A stretch of DNA of 7,051 bases from JBNKEI01 sp050288705 (GTDB lineage: Bacteria > Myxococcota > Myxococcia > Myxococcales > UBA5297): assembly GCA_050288705.1 (NCBI GenBank), contig JBNKEI010000134.1:1-7051 (forward strand), written 5' to 3'. Under the pieces are notes generated by a model. The model was not told the origin of the DNA. It saw only the letters and a list, made by a program, of their open reading frames with translations, and ran no database searches. Positions 5,719 through 7,051 of this stretch are shown in pieces. The stretch's first letter is position 1. Every line of letters starts with the position of its first letter. The position numbers and the translations under genes are program-made.

Positions 5719-5732
5719 GTTTGAAATCAAAC
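5719..5732. terminator. Weak hairpin in the convergent gap, possible terminator
   Basis: GTTTG (5719-5723) pairs with CAAAC (5728-5732) around a four-base loop. It lies between the ends of two convergent operons, where a bidirectional terminator is expected. The stem is short and AT-rich, and there is no solid T-run on the plus strand, so the call is tentative. Confidence 0.25.
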
Positions 5733-5757
5733 AATTTGGTTGAGTTGCTAATATAAG

Positions 5758-6831
5758 TTAACCTTTGGGAGCCTCTAGCCAATATTTAGGATTAATCGGC
5801 TTTCCTTTCTGTCGCAATTCAAAATATAAAAAATCGCCTTTTAATGAATCGCTATCACCAACCGTACCTAAAACGTCTTTTTCCATGACCACTTCCCCTA
5901 CCCCATGCTTAATAGAATGCAAATGAGCATATAAAGAAAAATATCCTTCCCCGTGATCAACAATAACCAGATTTCCATATCCACGAAATCTTCCCGCGTG
6001 AATTACTGTCCCGGCCCCCACGCTTAGTACTTGAGATCCTTTGGAAGCCCGAATGTCTAGGCCATTATGAAGGGTAACCGTATCGAATTTAGGGTTTAAT
6101 ACTTGTCCAAATCCAACTTCAATAAATCCGTTTACAGGAAACGTTAACTTTCCTTTTTTTCGCGCGAAATATGCACCTTTCTGGTTTGCGTGAATCGCAT
6201 CCAGGTAACGCGACAAACTAGACTGAAGCTCCACCAATTCTTTTTGAGCTTTTTCTTTAAGATCACTTTCTTGCCAAAGTGCTTGGTACAAGTTGGCGAG
6301 TTCGGATTTTTTCCGGGTAGCCTCAATACGAGCCATCTCCGCCTCGCGGTAGCGTTTCCACAACTCGGTTTTGGCTTCTTCCAGCCGGGTTCGCCGATGT
6401 TGCAACTCGTTGAATGCCGCCTTTGCGCCCTCTAGCAGAGCAAGATCACGACGCAAAACCTGCCCCAAAGTGCGCCACCTCCACAATAGTTCGGACATCG
6501 AAGAAGAAGAAAGTAACAATACTGCGTTCTTACGCTTTCCTAACTCGTACCGAGCACGAAGCCGCGGAGCAAGCACATCCATCTGCGCAGTAAGCGAAAC
6601 CAGTGCCGCCGATTCTTCCGATTGTAGTTCTTTGAGAAGATCGGCTGCTTCTGATGCCCACTTTTCGGCACTCTGCGCTTGGGCTTCCAATTTCCTGACT
6701 CGTTTTTCTTCTAAGGCCAACTCTTCTAAAACTGACACTGCTTGATGACGCAGTCGTTGGATTGCCGAGGGGTTAGCAGCCGATGCAGCTCCCAGCCAGG
6801 CAAGCAATAAGGCTAGCCCGCCCAAACTCAT
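5758..6831 (-). CDS. envC: EnvC-like LytM/M23 factor, probable amidase activator
   Basis: This is a periplasmic division protein of 357 residues. A signal peptide (about 1-19, GLALLLAWLGAASA) is followed by long coiled coil (about 22-220, rich in E, K, L, A) and a C-terminal LytM/M23 domain (about 226-355). In active M23 enzymes zinc is held by H-x3-D and the last His of H-x-H. Here HNGLD (H255, D259) and YAHLH (H303) are kept, but the usual HLHFE is FLYFE (334-338), so the H-x-H pair is lost. E. coli EnvC has a similar LYFE there and activates AmiA/AmiB without being an enzyme, so a regulatory role is likely. The downstream end, GKPINPKYWL, also resembles EnvC. Its ATG overlaps the ftsX stop (ATGA), and GAGGG (6836-6840, minus strand) is the ribosome site. 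This supports an ftsX-envC operon. Confidence 0.9.
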   Translation of the reverse strand: MSLGGLALLLAWLGAASAANPSAIQRLRHQAVSVLEELALEEKRVRKLEAQAQSAEKWASEAADLLKELQSEESAALVSLTAQMDVLAPRLRARYELGKRKNAVLLLSSSSMSELLWRWRTLGQVLRRDLALLEGAKAAFNELQHRRTRLEEAKTELWKRYREAEMARIEATRKKSELANLYQALWQESDLKEKAQKELVELQSSLSRYLDAIHANQKGAYFARKKGKLTFPVNGFIEVGFGQVLNPKFDTVTLHNGLDIRASKGSQVLSVGAGTVIHAGRFRGYGNLVIVDHGEGYFSLYAHLHSIKHGVGEVVMEKDVLGTVGDSDSLKGDFLYFELRQKGKPINPKYWLEAPKG

Positions 6832-7051
6832 GAAACCCTCAGCATCAATCGACTAACCGCCAGAAGGCTTCCCAATAGTCCCAGAATTGCCCCCACCCCC
6901 CATAGCTGCCACAAAATGGTGGAATCTAAAAGCGAAGGAGTGGAAACCACCAGTAAGGAAAAATTGGTGATTTGCCGAAAATACGGATTAAAAAAAGAAG
7001 AAAGAATCCAAAAACCTGCGGCTGCGCAAGACGCCCCTGCTATTCCCTGAA
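6828..7051 (-). CDS. ftsX: FtsX C-terminal part (partial, cut by window edge)
   Basis: The last 73 codons of an integral membrane protein run in from the right edge, reading QGIAGASCAAAGFWILSSFF at the start. They end with LLDSTILWQLWGVGAILGLLGSLLAVSRLMLRVS and a TGA at 6830-6828. Two hydrophobic segments flank a loop, which fits the third and fourth membrane helices of FtsX. The closing G-x-G-A-x-L-G-L-L-G-S-x-L-A-V motif is typical of FtsX C termini. FtsX with the ATPase FtsE forms a divisome complex that recruits and activates EnvC-type proteins. The immediate downstream, overlapping EnvC-like gene supports the call. The reading frame passes intact through a G6-T-G5 tract (6890-6901). The periplasmic loop that would bind EnvC lies outside the window. 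Confidence 0.82.
   Translation of the reverse strand, partial: QGIAGASCAAAGFWILSSFFNPYFRQITNFSLLVVSTPSLLDSTILWQLWGVGAILGLLGSLLAVSRLMLRVS

Noticed and set aside
6190..6745. Plus-strand open frames opposite the envC-like gene
   Set aside because: They overlap the coiled-coil coding region of a well-supported minus-strand gene and have no recognisable features.

Overview
The window reads as a late flagellar filament locus from a Gram-negative bacterium, set between a scrap of decayed accessory DNA on the left and a cell-division gene pair on the right. The short flagellins of about 275 residues, several copies in a row, and an IS91-type transposase tail of a kind common in former Deltaproteobacteria suggest Myxococcota, Bdellovibrionota or a relative. 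That placement is an inference and no marker gene here fixes it.

Layout. At 7-240 (minus) lies the frameshifted 3' end of an IS91-family transposase. At 432-600 (minus) lies the C-terminal half of a PIN-domain (VapC-type) toxin, broken by two one-base frameshifts. I recognise nothing between them. From 682 to 3639 (plus) come three tandem flagellin genes. Each has its own sigma-28-like promoter, and all three promoters share exactly the same architecture (TAAG, 15 bases, then GNCGA). The flagellins are followed by fliD (filament cap), fliS (flagellin chaperone) and a 97-residue unrecognised protein sitting where a FliT-like chaperone would be expected. On the minus strand, convergent with this cluster, is an EnvC-like LytM/M23 protein. 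Its start codon overlaps the end of ftsX, and ftsX runs off the right edge.

How the genes work together. FliS would hold flagellin monomers unfolded in the cytoplasm until export. FliD caps the growing filament and folds arriving subunits, and three near-identical flagellins supply the filament. Terminator strength falls along the array: strong after flagellin 1, weak after flagellin 2, none visible after flagellin 3. fliD, fliS and the small gene are therefore probably read through from the third flagellin promoter. A stem that could mask the fliD ribosome binding site may tune cap synthesis against filament synthesis. FtsX and the EnvC-like protein would act together at the division septum to switch on peptidoglycan amidases.

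I see no CRISPR array, phage module, tRNA or rRNA. No wholly new system is evident. The points most worth following are the flagellin array and its promoters, the fliD leader, the partly degenerate EnvC active site, the unnamed gene after fliS, and the two broken genes on the left.
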